A stretch of 64,000 nucleotides of DNA, taken from positions 1,054,001 to 1,118,000 of the forward strand of contig NZ_CP061319.1 in the NCBI RefSeq assembly GCF_018688455.1, written 5' to 3'. The translations under genes were made by a program, and so were the position numbers. The notes beneath the pieces were generated by a model. The model saw only the letters and a list, made by a program, of their open reading frames with translations. It did no database searches and had not been told where the DNA came from. Position 1 is the stretch's first letter; every line of letters starts with the position of its first letter. The DNA is from Polynucleobacter sp. AM-7D1. GTDB taxonomy: Bacteria; Pseudomonadota; Gammaproteobacteria; Burkholderiales; Burkholderiaceae. Of this stretch, positions 41,973 through 51,125 are shown one piece after another.

Positions 41973-43151
41973 TTACCTAAGCCACGGCTTTTGCATATGT
42001 TTAGGCATATGAGAACAAACCTCAATTAACCAACCATTACGCTGTGCTGCTGCCCATGCACCCTTATGCTTTTGCTTGAATTCATTGCGGGTTTTGCATT
42101 CCTTAGCTGCGTTAGTTACAAAGCCTTTTGTATATTTCCCATGCTCTTTAACCCGCATTAGTGACTTACCAAGTTCAGCCCATATTCCGTGCTTTCGGGC
42201 ATAGTCCTGAGCACTAGGATATTTTTCCCGAAATTCCTTAATGGTTTTACACTTGGCGATTGCTTCCTTAACGGTCTGATGATTCCAAATAAATGCGGTT
42301 TCCAATGTCTTGAGTTCTGAGGCGGTTAGCTTTCTTCCCTTTAAGGAAAATCCAACTTGGTTCTTTTTAGCCAGCCTAGTCAGCTCTGCTTCTAAGCAAT
42401 GAATTACAGCTATTTTTGTATTGGCATCTAATTCAAGGTAATTAATCTTATTTGTTTTTGCAAAATCTCTTTTAATCTTATCTCTAGCCTGTACTCCAAT
42501 GGCGCTTTGCTTATCTCTAAGCCACCCCTCTTTATGCTGCCTACCTTGATATTCAATGACCAGATTGAAATCTGGCAAATAAAAGTCGTATGGAAGCTTT
42601 GCTACTTCAGAGTGCTCCTTAAACTTATATTCGATCACGTAATTAATGTCATGAGTCATTAAATACTCCCTAATAACTCTGGGCCCAAACCATGGAGCTT
42701 TATTTAGCATATGCTGACAAACATCCTCTAACCACCCCTTACCAATAGCAATCGCATACGCACTAGTATAGGTATCTCTAAACTCTCCACGAGTCTTGCA
42801 ATCTTTAGCGACCCTTGAGATATTTTCCTTAGTCCACTTACCATGAATCAGGCCTCTCTCCATTGATTTGGGGATGAGTTTTTGATTTTTTGCAGCAGCA
42901 TATGAATGCGGGTCTTTGCTATGCCATTCTGCTGTGGTTTTATATTTCTTAGATGCTGAGAGAATTTTTTCTTTGGTCCAAAAACCGTTAGGCCGCTTAA
43001 CAATGACCATATGAGTACAAGCCTCATCATTCCATTTGTTACGACAACAAATAGCATAAGCGCTTGAGCTACTCTTTCGCCAATCGGCTACTGTTAGATA
43101 TTTTGAGGCATCTTTAATGACAGCCTCTTTATCCCAGATTTTTCTATTCAT
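41973..43151 (-). CDS. VSR-like endonuclease with five repeated DNA-binding-like modules
   Basis: A 392-residue protein. Five copies of a module of about 46 residues (starting near residues 5, 56, 103, 290 and 338) share the pattern W-T-K-E...A-K-x-C-K-T-x-x-E-F...Y-x-x-A...G-W-L...C-x-H-M. Between the third and fourth lies a nuclease core (about 160-260) with LPYDFYLPDFNLVIEYQGRQ and a following histidine, resembling VSR/EDxHD-type endonucleases. Modules of this sort accompany homing endonucleases in phages; that role is inference. It is divergent from the ZorA-like gene. Confidence 0.7.
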   Translation of the reverse strand: MNRKIWDKEAVIKDASKYLTVADWRKSSSSAYAICCRNKWNDEACTHMVIVKRPNGFWTKEKILSASKKYKTTAEWHSKDPHSYAAAKNQKLIPKSMERGLIHGKWTKENISRVAKDCKTRGEFRDTYTSAYAIAIGKGWLEDVCQHMLNKAPWFGPRVIREYLMTHDINYVIEYKFKEHSEVAKLPYDFYLPDFNLVIEYQGRQHKEGWLRDKQSAIGVQARDKIKRDFAKTNKINYLELDANTKIAVIHCLEAELTRLAKKNQVGFSLKGRKLTASELKTLETAFIWNHQTVKEAIAKCKTIKEFREKYPSAQDYARKHGIWAELGKSLMRVKEHGKYTKGFVTNAAKECKTRNEFKQKHKGAWAAAQRNGWLIEVCSHMPKHMQKPWLR

Positions 43152-43179
43152 ACACCTTAAAGCTCATCTAACGAGCTAT

Positions 43180-43231
43180 TTGAGTCTAAAAATTAACATG
43201 AATTAATATAGAGATTCTAACGGGTAGAATC
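43180..43231 (+). promoter_or_regulatory. putative promoter and start-site palindrome of the Zorya-like operon
   Basis: TTGAGT (43180-43185) and TAATAT (43204-43209) with an 18-base spacer. A perfect inverted repeat GATTCTA-ACGGG-TAGAATC (43213-43231) covers the expected transcription start. Confidence 0.45.
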
Positions 43232-43269
43232 TTCAAACCACTCATAAATCCAAAAGGCACAGTATTCAA

Positions 43270-44343
43270 ATGCGATACGAATATTTTTTCATAGTAGCAA
43301 TTATTGGATTTTTCTTATTTGCCCTAAAAACCAATAATCAGAATTGGAAAGATCGCGCTGAAGAGGTGTTAGTAACTGCAGCCTTAGTTGGATGTTTATT
43401 TTCAATTTCAATTGCCCTATTTCATTTTGACCCATCAAACCCAATCGAATCAATTACAGCCTTTTTAGGAGATATTAGGTTCGGCTTTATTTTGAGTCTA
43501 ACAGGTTTAGGATGTAAATTAGCCATGGGGATTGCGAATGGGTTGCGCAAAACTTTGACCCATGGAGATATTAATTTAGGCCACATTCAGGACACGCTTC
43601 TTGGAAACCAAACTCGTCAGATTGAGCAATTCGACCGCTTGAATAAAACGCTTGAAGATTTTGCTAAACGAATGGCCGAAGACTCAACTAAAGCAATTGT
43701 TGCTGCTTTAGAAATGGTAGTAAAAGATTTCAATAAAAACTTAACTGACCAATTTGGTGAAAATTTTAAACAACTTAATCTTGCCGTAGGCGATCTTGTT
43801 ACCTGGCAAAGACAGTACAAAGCCGAACTAATAACGCTTCAAGAAAAAAATAGTCAAATTACCGAAAACTTAGGCAAAGCAACACAACATTTAATTGAAA
43901 TTAGTACGAGCCTTCAACAACTCGCAGGCTCTGCAACTAACTTTACTCAAAGAAGTGAGGAAATAACAGCTTTATTAGGTGGTCTTGAACAACAGTATTC
44001 ACTAATAGCGGAAGGACAGGAATCACTTACAAAAACATTAGTTGCATACGAAGGATTGCCGCCTGCTGTTAATCAGAAGATTGAAGATATGATTAACAAA
44101 CTTCAAGAAGGTGCAACCAAGCTAAGCCAAACCGTAACTGAAGGACAAGAGAAGGCAACTGGTGCAACAGTAAAAGCAACTGAGGAATTAAAAAATAATT
44201 TAATTGCGCTTGATAAACAAATCAAATCAAATCTAGATTCAACAATGAGTAGGTTTGGTCAACAATTGGCTGACATTATTGAAAATCTTGCATTACAAAT
44301 CTCTGATATAAAACAAAGATTATCCCAGTCAGAAATTAGATAA
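43270..44343 (+). CDS. ZorA-like motor subunit with coiled-coil tail
   Basis: Three membrane helices (about residues 5-20, 33-51 and 69-90) are followed by about 260 residues of coiled coil rich in Gln, Glu and Lys. This is the layout of ZorA, the MotA/TolQ-like stator of the Zorya anti-phage system with its long cytoplasmic tail. It is compact: 357 residues, whereas the ZorA proteins I know are considerably longer, and the membrane part is shorter than a full MotA/ExbB domain. The following gene encodes a MotB/OmpA-like partner. Alternative: a chemoreceptor-like coiled-coil membrane protein, less likely given the neighbours. Confidence 0.65.
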   Translation: MRYEYFFIVAIIGFFLFALKTNNQNWKDRAEEVLVTAALVGCLFSISIALFHFDPSNPIESITAFLGDIRFGFILSLTGLGCKLAMGIANGLRKTLTHGDINLGHIQDTLLGNQTRQIEQFDRLNKTLEDFAKRMAEDSTKAIVAALEMVVKDFNKNLTDQFGENFKQLNLAVGDLVTWQRQYKAELITLQEKNSQITENLGKATQHLIEISTSLQQLAGSATNFTQRSEEITALLGGLEQQYSLIAEGQESLTKTLVAYEGLPPAVNQKIEDMINKLQEGATKLSQTVTEGQEKATGATVKATEELKNNLIALDKQIKSNLDSTMSRFGQQLADIIENLALQISDIKQRLSQSEIR

Positions 44344-44345
44344 AG

Positions 44346-44975
44346 ATGTCTAAGAATTCTTCATTTATTGCGATGAGCGACTTCATGACGTCGCTATTCA
44401 TGATATTTTTACTTCTTACTGTTGTACTCCTAACCGAAGTATCTCGGTTAAGCATTAACGAGGATTCAGCAAAAAAAACAAGAATTGAATTGCTTGGGGA
44501 GCTGCAAACAGAGTTTGCGCAAGATTTACCTAAATGGGATGCGCAAATACTTGATGACCTTACATTACGCTTTAAGAATCCAGACCTAATGTTTGCAATT
44601 GGCAAAGCAGATGTCAGACCAGAATTTAAAGCAGTTATGGATTCATTTTTACCAAGATATTTTGCCATTATTACTAAACCAAGATTTAAGCCGTATATCA
44701 AAGAACTTAGAATTGAAGGCCACACCTCTGCTTTATGGGCTCTTGGGACTGACTCAAAAACAGCTTATCTTTTAAATATGGAGCTATCACAAAAACGAGC
44801 ACTGTCTACCCTTGCCTATACACTTCAGAATGCTGGTGATAACTACGACTGGTTAGTAGCAAATTTATATTCAATTGGACTCTCAAGCTCAAAGCCCATT
44901 GATGTATCTGTTAATGATATTAGGAATCAAAGGGTTGAATTCAAAATCAATTTGATAGGCAACAATGCAAAATGA
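44346..44975 (+). CDS. ZorB-like MotB/OmpA-family protein
   Basis: One membrane helix (about residues 10-30) opens with MSDFMTSLFMIFLLL, close to the MotB proton-channel helix, and Asp12 is placed like the essential MotB aspartate. A C-terminal OmpA-like domain (about 85-205) has EGHTS (124-128) and the N..LSQKRA segment (144-152) with the peptidoglycan-contact arginine R151. EGHTS instead of EGHTD is typical of the Zorya/uncharacterised MotB clade as I recall it. It starts 2 bases after the ZorA-like stop and overlaps the HNH gene by 4 bases. Confidence 0.75.
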   Translation: MSKNSSFIAMSDFMTSLFMIFLLLTVVLLTEVSRLSINEDSAKKTRIELLGELQTEFAQDLPKWDAQILDDLTLRFKNPDLMFAIGKADVRPEFKAVMDSFLPRYFAIITKPRFKPYIKELRIEGHTSALWALGTDSKTAYLLNMELSQKRALSTLAYTLQNAGDNYDWLVANLYSIGLSSSKPIDVSVNDIRNQRVEFKINLIGNNAK

Positions 44976-45805
44976 TTGAGGACCATCTTGGCAATCTAAT
45001 GCGTCGTTTTGGATATATCTCTGGTATAGCCAAGATTCCCAAACAAATGGCCACCCCCATTCAAGAGGACCCAACTCGTCTAAATCTGGGAACTGCAGTT
45101 GAAATTAGACATGGTGAGTATCAGGTGGCCAAAGATGGCACGATCATTGTTGATGGCAAACGTACATTTATTTATATTTGCAATCCTTCAAACTATATGG
45201 GCAAGCTCTCAAAAAGGGCTGTAGAGGATTTGCCAAAATACCACTTTACTGAATGCACCACAATTAGTAAAATGGCCTCAATCGGAAAGGCGGATCGATA
45301 TGTAAGGCCTATTATTCCGGATGGAAGATTTAGATTGCTCTTAGTGGAGGGTAGAAAAAGGGAGACTTTTGATTCCCCGTTGTATCCATGCGGCTACTGT
45401 CTTCGAGCCTTATTTCCAGAAATGCCATTTTCTAAACGCTCAAGTTTTACTGTAGAGCAGTTTTTTAAAAAGTTCTCCCTTGAGTGTGCTGATGAGTTTA
45501 TTACCTCAAGAAAATCAGTTCTCCAAGCGAATCACAATACTTATTCAGATAACTTCAAAACTCTCTCAGCTGAGTTAAGATCTAAAAGAGAGTGTCACGG
45601 TTGTTTTGAAAAATTTGAACCGAAATATCTGGATACCCATCACCTAAATGGAGATGCTAGTGATAACAGCACTTTAAATTTAAAAGTTCTTTGCGTACAT
45701 TGCCATATTAATGAACCTAATCATGGTCACTATCGAACTTTGCTAGAAAAAAATGGACGGCTAGCGCATTTCTACGAAAAATACCCAAATGGGAAGAAAA
45801 GTTAG
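44972..45805 (+). CDS. HNH endonuclease, putative effector of the Zorya-like operon
   Basis: A 277-residue soluble protein. The N-terminal half has an uncharacterised domain (PKYHFTECTTISKMASIGKA, 89-107) often seen in proteins with C-terminal HNH domains, and CGYC at 140-143. The C-terminal HNH domain (208-252) has zinc cysteines C208/C211 and C241/C244, catalytic HH (223-224) in DTHHLNGD and N236. It starts inside the ZorB-like stop (ATGA). In type II Zorya the third gene ZorE is also an HNH protein, so this position fits; whether it is homologous to ZorE outside the HNH fold is untested. Confidence 0.75.
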   Translation: MIEDHLGNLMRRFGYISGIAKIPKQMATPIQEDPTRLNLGTAVEIRHGEYQVAKDGTIIVDGKRTFIYICNPSNYMGKLSKRAVEDLPKYHFTECTTISKMASIGKADRYVRPIIPDGRFRLLLVEGRKRETFDSPLYPCGYCLRALFPEMPFSKRSSFTVEQFFKKFSLECADEFITSRKSVLQANHNTYSDNFKTLSAELRSKRECHGCFEKFEPKYLDTHHLNGDASDNSTLNLKVLCVHCHINEPNHGHYRTLLEKNGRLAHFYEKYPNGKKS

Positions 45806-46207
45806 TTTTTAGTTGATTTACCTAACTTTGTATGCCCTCTTTATATCTCCAGTCTTGACCACTCAGCTTTAACGGCGGCTTTCTCTTAAACTCCCCCAAC
45901 TTAAGCCTCACAACAAAAGAATTGCACAATTCATTATATTGAAAATTAAGGCCAAAAGGCATTAGACCTTCCTTAAGAAGTCAGCCCATGTAACTTTTAA
46001 TGCGAGGTATGCCAGAATAAGATCACCGATTTAAATCCTATTACGTTACCCCGCCAAAGTTTTCTAAATACAACTTAATAAGAGTGTCTGACTAAGTAAT
46101 CGCGCAAAGTATTGAGCTTTAAGGTAACGGTAAAATTCATTTAAAAGCTTGTACGCTCCTGATATCATCAAAATAATCTCTCAATTTAATTAAAAAATAC
46201 TGCAAAA
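45806..46207. other. 402-bp intergenic region before the restriction-modification genes
   Basis: AT-rich, no controller-protein gene seen. On the minus strand a 22-codon piece ending at 45962 (GDLILAYLALKVTWADFLRK) reads like the tail of a lost protein but has a stop just upstream. A possible promoter for the methyltransferase lies at 46149-46177. Confidence 0.4.
46149..46177 (+). promoter_or_regulatory. putative promoter of the methyltransferase operon
   Basis: TTGTAC (46149-46154) and AATAAT (46172-46177) with a 17-base spacer, about 30 bases before the start codon. Identified by eye. Confidence 0.35.
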
Positions 46208-46963
46208 ATGTCCTCCTCAAAGAAACCTCTTGTGATTAGTCTTTTTTCGGGGGCAGGTGGCATGGATCTCGGCTTTGAAGCTGCAGGATTTGAAATTGCT
46301 GTAGCAGTAGAGCTTGATGGAAGTTGTTGCGATACGCTTAGACAGAATAGACCAAATACCCCTTTGATTCAAGGAGATATATCTACATTAAAAACAGGTG
46401 AGATTCTAAAGGCTGCAAAGTTAAAACCGCTAGAAGCAGCTTTAGTAATTGGTGGGCCACCATGTCAAAGTTTCAGCCTTGCTGGCAAGAGACTTGGCAT
46501 GGATGAGCCTAGAGGTAGATTAGTGCTTGATTTTATAAGAGTTGTTAGGGAATCGCTACCAGTTGCATTTGTAATGGAAAATGTAAAAGGTATGCAAAAT
46601 TGGCATCATGGAGAAGCTCTTCGAGCAATCGAAGAGGCAATTGCAGAACCAATTCTCTATAAGCGAAAAAAATATCAATATCAGATAAAACACAAGGTAC
46701 TGAATGCAGCAGAGTTTGGCGCCCCTCAATTTCGTGAGCGCATTTTTCTAGTTGGCAATAGAATCGAGGTGGACTTCAGGTTTCCGCAGCCAACACATGG
46801 TGTTGCCTCAAAACAAGGCAAGTTATTTATGGAGTCTAATCTAAAGCCATACGTAACAGTTGCAAATGCTATTGAGGGGCTACCAAAAGCTGATGAACCT
46901 TCAGAAACCGCAAAAAGAGTTTCAAAAACTATTAAAGCGAGAATAGTTAAACATGGCTATTAA
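46208..46963 (+). CDS. C5-cytosine methyltransferase, alpha part (motifs I-VIII)
   Basis: The SAM-binding and catalytic half of a DNA 5-methylcytosine methyltransferase. It has motif I SLFSGAGGMDLGFE (11-24), motif IV GGPPCQSFS with catalytic Cys86, motif VI MENVKG (123-128) and motif VIII APQFRERIFLVG (172-183). It ends after 251 residues, before the target-recognition region. The rest is in a second gene in the +1 frame overlapping by 11 bases. M.AquI is naturally divided at the same place (alpha about 248, beta about 139 residues), and the endonuclease next door is of the same specificity group, so a functional heterodimer is likelier than a broken gene. Confidence 0.9.
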   Translation: MSSSKKPLVISLFSGAGGMDLGFEAAGFEIAVAVELDGSCCDTLRQNRPNTPLIQGDISTLKTGEILKAAKLKPLEAALVIGGPPCQSFSLAGKRLGMDEPRGRLVLDFIRVVRESLPVAFVMENVKGMQNWHHGEALRAIEEAIAEPILYKRKKYQYQIKHKVLNAAEFGAPQFRERIFLVGNRIEVDFRFPQPTHGVASKQGKLFMESNLKPYVTVANAIEGLPKADEPSETAKRVSKTIKARIVKHGY

Positions 46964-47357
46964 AAATCATCAGCAAACTGCGCACTCTCCATCAACATTA
47001 AAGAAAATAAAAAAGGTTCGGTCAGGCCAAAAACTGAGTGATACAGAGCAAACATTTGGTTCAACATATAGAAGGCTTAACCCGAATAAACCTTCGCCCA
47101 CAGTAACAAGAAGTGGCTATAGAGATTTTATACATCCAAATGAAGATAGGATGCTTACAGTTAGAGAGCTAGCGTGTTTGCAGACTTTCCCTTTAAATTG
47201 GGAATTCAAAGGCGTTCGGCTCGACTCATATAGCAGCAAAAGAAAGACAACCATGACCCAGTTTGGTCAAGTAGGAAATGCAGTTCCTCCATTGTTAGCT
47301 GAAGCGGTTGCAACAGAAATCTATTTGCAAATTTTTGATAAAAAAAATGTTAAGTAA
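46953..47357 (+). CDS. C5-cytosine methyltransferase, beta part (recognition region, motifs IX-X)
   Basis: A 134-residue completion of the methyltransferase. The target-recognition segment has STYRRLNPNKPSPTVTRSG. Motif IX is RMLTVRELACLQTFPLNW and motif X is GQVGNAVPPLLAEAVA. Its own ATG lies within the alpha gene. No strong Shine-Dalgarno is seen, so expression probably depends on coupling. The 3' end overlaps the endonuclease start by 11 bases. Confidence 0.88.
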   Translation: MAIKNHQQTAHSPSTLKKIKKVRSGQKLSDTEQTFGSTYRRLNPNKPSPTVTRSGYRDFIHPNEDRMLTVRELACLQTFPLNWEFKGVRLDSYSSKRKTTMTQFGQVGNAVPPLLAEAVATEIYLQIFDKKNVK

Positions 47358-48303
47358 AATAATAAATTCGTCAAAAGATCTTGAAACCACGCATGCGGCA
47401 ACAAGAAGCGGGTTTCTGGAAATGGCTTTAAGAAAAAATCGGGAGGCAGCTCCTTATCTCGATGAAGCTAGAGCCCTGCATGCCATCGCGCAACAATATA
47501 ATGGTCCGGAAAAATTAGCTAAAGATCCGAAGGTTAGAGGGCCCCTCTCTGAGGCATCGGGCATCTCAAGCAAGGCTAATAGTTATCTTAGCGAAAAAGA
47601 TATTGATGAAATCATTAAAGAGTTCATCACGAAATTTTTAGCACCAGCAGGTGAAAAATTTGCGGATGAGATTGTTTATCGTTTTTTATTAGCCAAAGGC
47701 GACTCTCTAGGCGGCAGAATGAGGAATATCGCCGGAGCAATTGCTGGTGAAAAATTTACTAGGTTCTTAATAGCAAATTTAAGAAATTCTCAGATTGACT
47801 TTGAGTACCTATTAAAAGATAGTTCCAGATGGCAAAAGGCATCAAAGGTCACGCAAGATGATTTAATTTCTATAAAAATGATTCGTTGGACCAATATTAA
47901 TGGGTCTGGACGTCAAATTATCTATAACACCAAGGTTCCAATTGTTGATAAAAATATAGATATAACTATGTTTAAAAAATTTGTCCCAATAACAAAACCA
48001 GAGCTGAAAACTTTTCTTGCAAGTGCAAATAATTATTTGGCATTGGGCGAGCTAAAAGGCGGAATTGACCCTGCTGGGGCAGATGAGCATTGGAAAACAG
48101 CTAACACTGCACTTCAGAGGATAAGAAATTCATTCAATAAAGCCGGCAACCCTGTAAAAACATTCTTTGTTGGTGGTGCCATAGAAGCAAGTATGGCTCA
48201 AGAGATCTTCAATCAAGTTCAAAAATTAGAATTGAGTAAAGCTGCAAATTTGACCAATGAAGATCAACTTGCAGCATTATGTGGGTGGCTAATTGAGCTT
48301 TGA
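47347..48303 (+). CDS. type II restriction endonuclease, BsoBI/AvaI family (expected CYCGRG)
   Basis: A 318-residue protein closely resembling BsoBI: YRFLLAKGDSLGGRMRNIAG (about 111-130) and LGELKGGIDPAGADEHWKTA (about 233-252) match the BsoBI sequence as I recall it. The catalytic triad would be D205 (KNID), E235 and K237 (GELKGG), with H248 corresponding to the BsoBI active-site histidine. BsoBI and AvaI cut CYCGRG, so this is the expected site. The ATG at 47347 is used; the frame extends upstream into the methyltransferase gene. It ends 2 bases before the adk stop on the other strand. Confidence 0.92.
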   Translation: MLSKIINSSKDLETTHAATRSGFLEMALRKNREAAPYLDEARALHAIAQQYNGPEKLAKDPKVRGPLSEASGISSKANSYLSEKDIDEIIKEFITKFLAPAGEKFADEIVYRFLLAKGDSLGGRMRNIAGAIAGEKFTRFLIANLRNSQIDFEYLLKDSSRWQKASKVTQDDLISIKMIRWTNINGSGRQIIYNTKVPIVDKNIDITMFKKFVPITKPELKTFLASANNYLALGELKGGIDPAGADEHWKTANTALQRIRNSFNKAGNPVKTFFVGGAIEASMAQEIFNQVQKLELSKAANLTNEDQLAALCGWLIEL

Positions 48304-48304
48304 A

Positions 48305-49314
<1,010 letters not shown>

Positions 49315-49411
49315 CTATCCACTCTCCAACTAAAAAATGTGAAGTCCTTTAAATTTAGGCTATGTAATTAGCTTGGTTGAGCACCAAATACTTATTTGAA
49401 ATTGGATTTAG

Positions 49412-51100
49412 TTAAGTGCTGCGGTTTGATACCGCATCCAGTTTTTGATCAATTAGCTCGGAAGCCTTTTCAGTTAGTACTAGGCTAACTACCAATCGCG
49501 CTCTCGAAAGACCTACAAACAACCTACGCTTGACATTTTCCGTCCATTCATCGAAGTCAATTTCAGTTAATATTACAGCGTCTGCACACTGCCCCTTAAA
49601 CCTAAAGAGCGTATCGACAAATATTTTTCCATCTGACCATGTGGCATTTCCTTGGCTATCATAACCAGTAAATCTCCTAACACCTAACCCTGCAAGCTTG
49701 GATACACCGCTAGAAAGCAACTTGCTAGTAGCAACGCCTCTGTAACTCAATACCGCAATCGATTCTGGAGCATATCCTTCTGTAATTAGGTCTTGAATAG
49801 CCTTCTCGGTTGCTTCAATTTCCATGCCGTCTTGATAGGGCTCAATATTGGGAATCATCCCCGCATACCCATTGCCCGCCTCCAGATGATCATCCGTTAA
49901 TTCAAGGGCATTCATCAAATTTACTATGCGTTGTGGAGACCGATAATTAATCGGGGAAGAAATCTTGACCCACTCCGGCCAGTTTGTTTGCCATCTTCCA
50001 TATAGGTCTTGAGATGGATCTTCTAACCAAATGATACGGCCATCATCCTTAACCATCGTGATTAATGCATTGCCCCAAGTCTTGTCGAAGTCTTGCCCCT
50101 CATCAATAATCAGTACATCTAACTGGTTGCTCAGGAGTGAAATATTTTGAACAAGGTATTGAGCAAGTTTTTGGAATATATTTTCCTCTTGAAAATCTAC
50201 TTTTTTCCCATTTTTCTTAAAAAGTAATTCAGCAAGCTCATGATAGGTCATGCAATTATTGGGCTCGGGAGCCGATAACTTCATAGCATCAACCAGAGGC
50301 CTGTTAAAGCACAAATACATAGCCGTTTGCTTATTAGCTTTTGCGAGCCTAAGCTCTTTTAATGCTAACTGGGTTTTCCCAGAACCTGCAGTACCCTGAA
50401 CCCATAAACGGAATGGTGAAAACTCAAGCCTCTCACCCCACTCAGATAGGCCGCTAGATAGCCTAGTAGTCATCTCCTTGGCCGAGTGACCCAGCATCCC
50501 CATTTGTGGGACTACGTTTGCTTTTTCAGACAGGAAATCTTGGATTGTTAAAGCGTCTGCCATATCTTTTCCTGCCGGAATAGGGTCGTCTTCTAGAATC
50601 TTGAGAATAATTTCCGGCAAATACTTAGACTCGGATGAATCCACGATTCTTCCTAGTGTTAGATTGACAGGAAGCTCGCCTTCAATTTTTGCAGTTGGCA
50701 AATATAGTAGATGCTCAATATGGAGAGATTGGTTCTTATATCTCTTGGAAAACTCCTGCCTTAGAGATTGGATATTTCTCGCAACCTGGCTATGGATTTT
50801 CTTTTCTTGCCGTTGTCCATCAGCACGCGGGTATATCGCAACAAGATCACCCTGTCCGTTTCTCTCTATTGATGTTTCTTTTTGCTCTATTGCAAGAATT
50901 TTTCCGTAGGGATTTAGAATCAAAAAATCAATTTCACCATAGACCGAGGCATCATTCTCAATCTTAGTCCAGTGAACACCATGAAATATGCAATATTGAT
51001 CTGAAAGCCTGTCTTTTAACGTCAATAAGGTTGCAAGTTCGCCATGAAATCGGCGCTCATTATCTACAACATCGAAGTCTTGAGGAAATAGACGTGCCAT
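49412..51100 (-). CDS. NERD-domain SF1 (UvrD-like) helicase
   Basis: A 562-residue protein with a nuclease-related NERD domain at the N-terminus (about 15-150; ASVYGEIDFLILNPYGKILAIEQKE carries the E...D...ExK pattern). An SF1 helicase follows: Walker A GTAGSGKTQLA (about 243-253), Walker B IIDEGQDF and motif VI FVGLSRAR near residue 532. It is the last gene of the five-gene minus-strand operon and starts 25 bases after the HNH-helicase stop. Confidence 0.88.
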   Translation of the reverse strand: MARLFPQDFDVVDNERRFHGELATLLTLKDRLSDQYCIFHGVHWTKIENDASVYGEIDFLILNPYGKILAIEQKETSIERNGQGDLVAIYPRADGQRQEKKIHSQVARNIQSLRQEFSKRYKNQSLHIEHLLYLPTAKIEGELPVNLTLGRIVDSSESKYLPEIILKILEDDPIPAGKDMADALTIQDFLSEKANVVPQMGMLGHSAKEMTTRLSSGLSEWGERLEFSPFRLWVQGTAGSGKTQLALKELRLAKANKQTAMYLCFNRPLVDAMKLSAPEPNNCMTYHELAELLFKKNGKKVDFQEENIFQKLAQYLVQNISLLSNQLDVLIIDEGQDFDKTWGNALITMVKDDGRIIWLEDPSQDLYGRWQTNWPEWVKISSPINYRSPQRIVNLMNALELTDDHLEAGNGYAGMIPNIEPYQDGMEIEATEKAIQDLITEGYAPESIAVLSYRGVATSKLLSSGVSKLAGLGVRRFTGYDSQGNATWSDGKIFVDTLFRFKGQCADAVILTEIDFDEWTENVKRRLFVGLSRARLVVSLVLTEKASELIDQKLDAVSNRST

Positions 51101-51125
51101 TTTTAAAAAAGGGACATAAAGTCGC

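Noticed and set aside
41949..42029. 26-codon plus-strand frame behind AGGAAG at the 3' end of the VSR-like gene
   Set aside because: Too short and overlapping a real gene; no supporting similarity.
45962..46027. 22-codon fragment on the minus strand that reads like a protein tail
   Set aside because: A stop lies just upstream and no start exists; could be chance or a trace of a lost gene.
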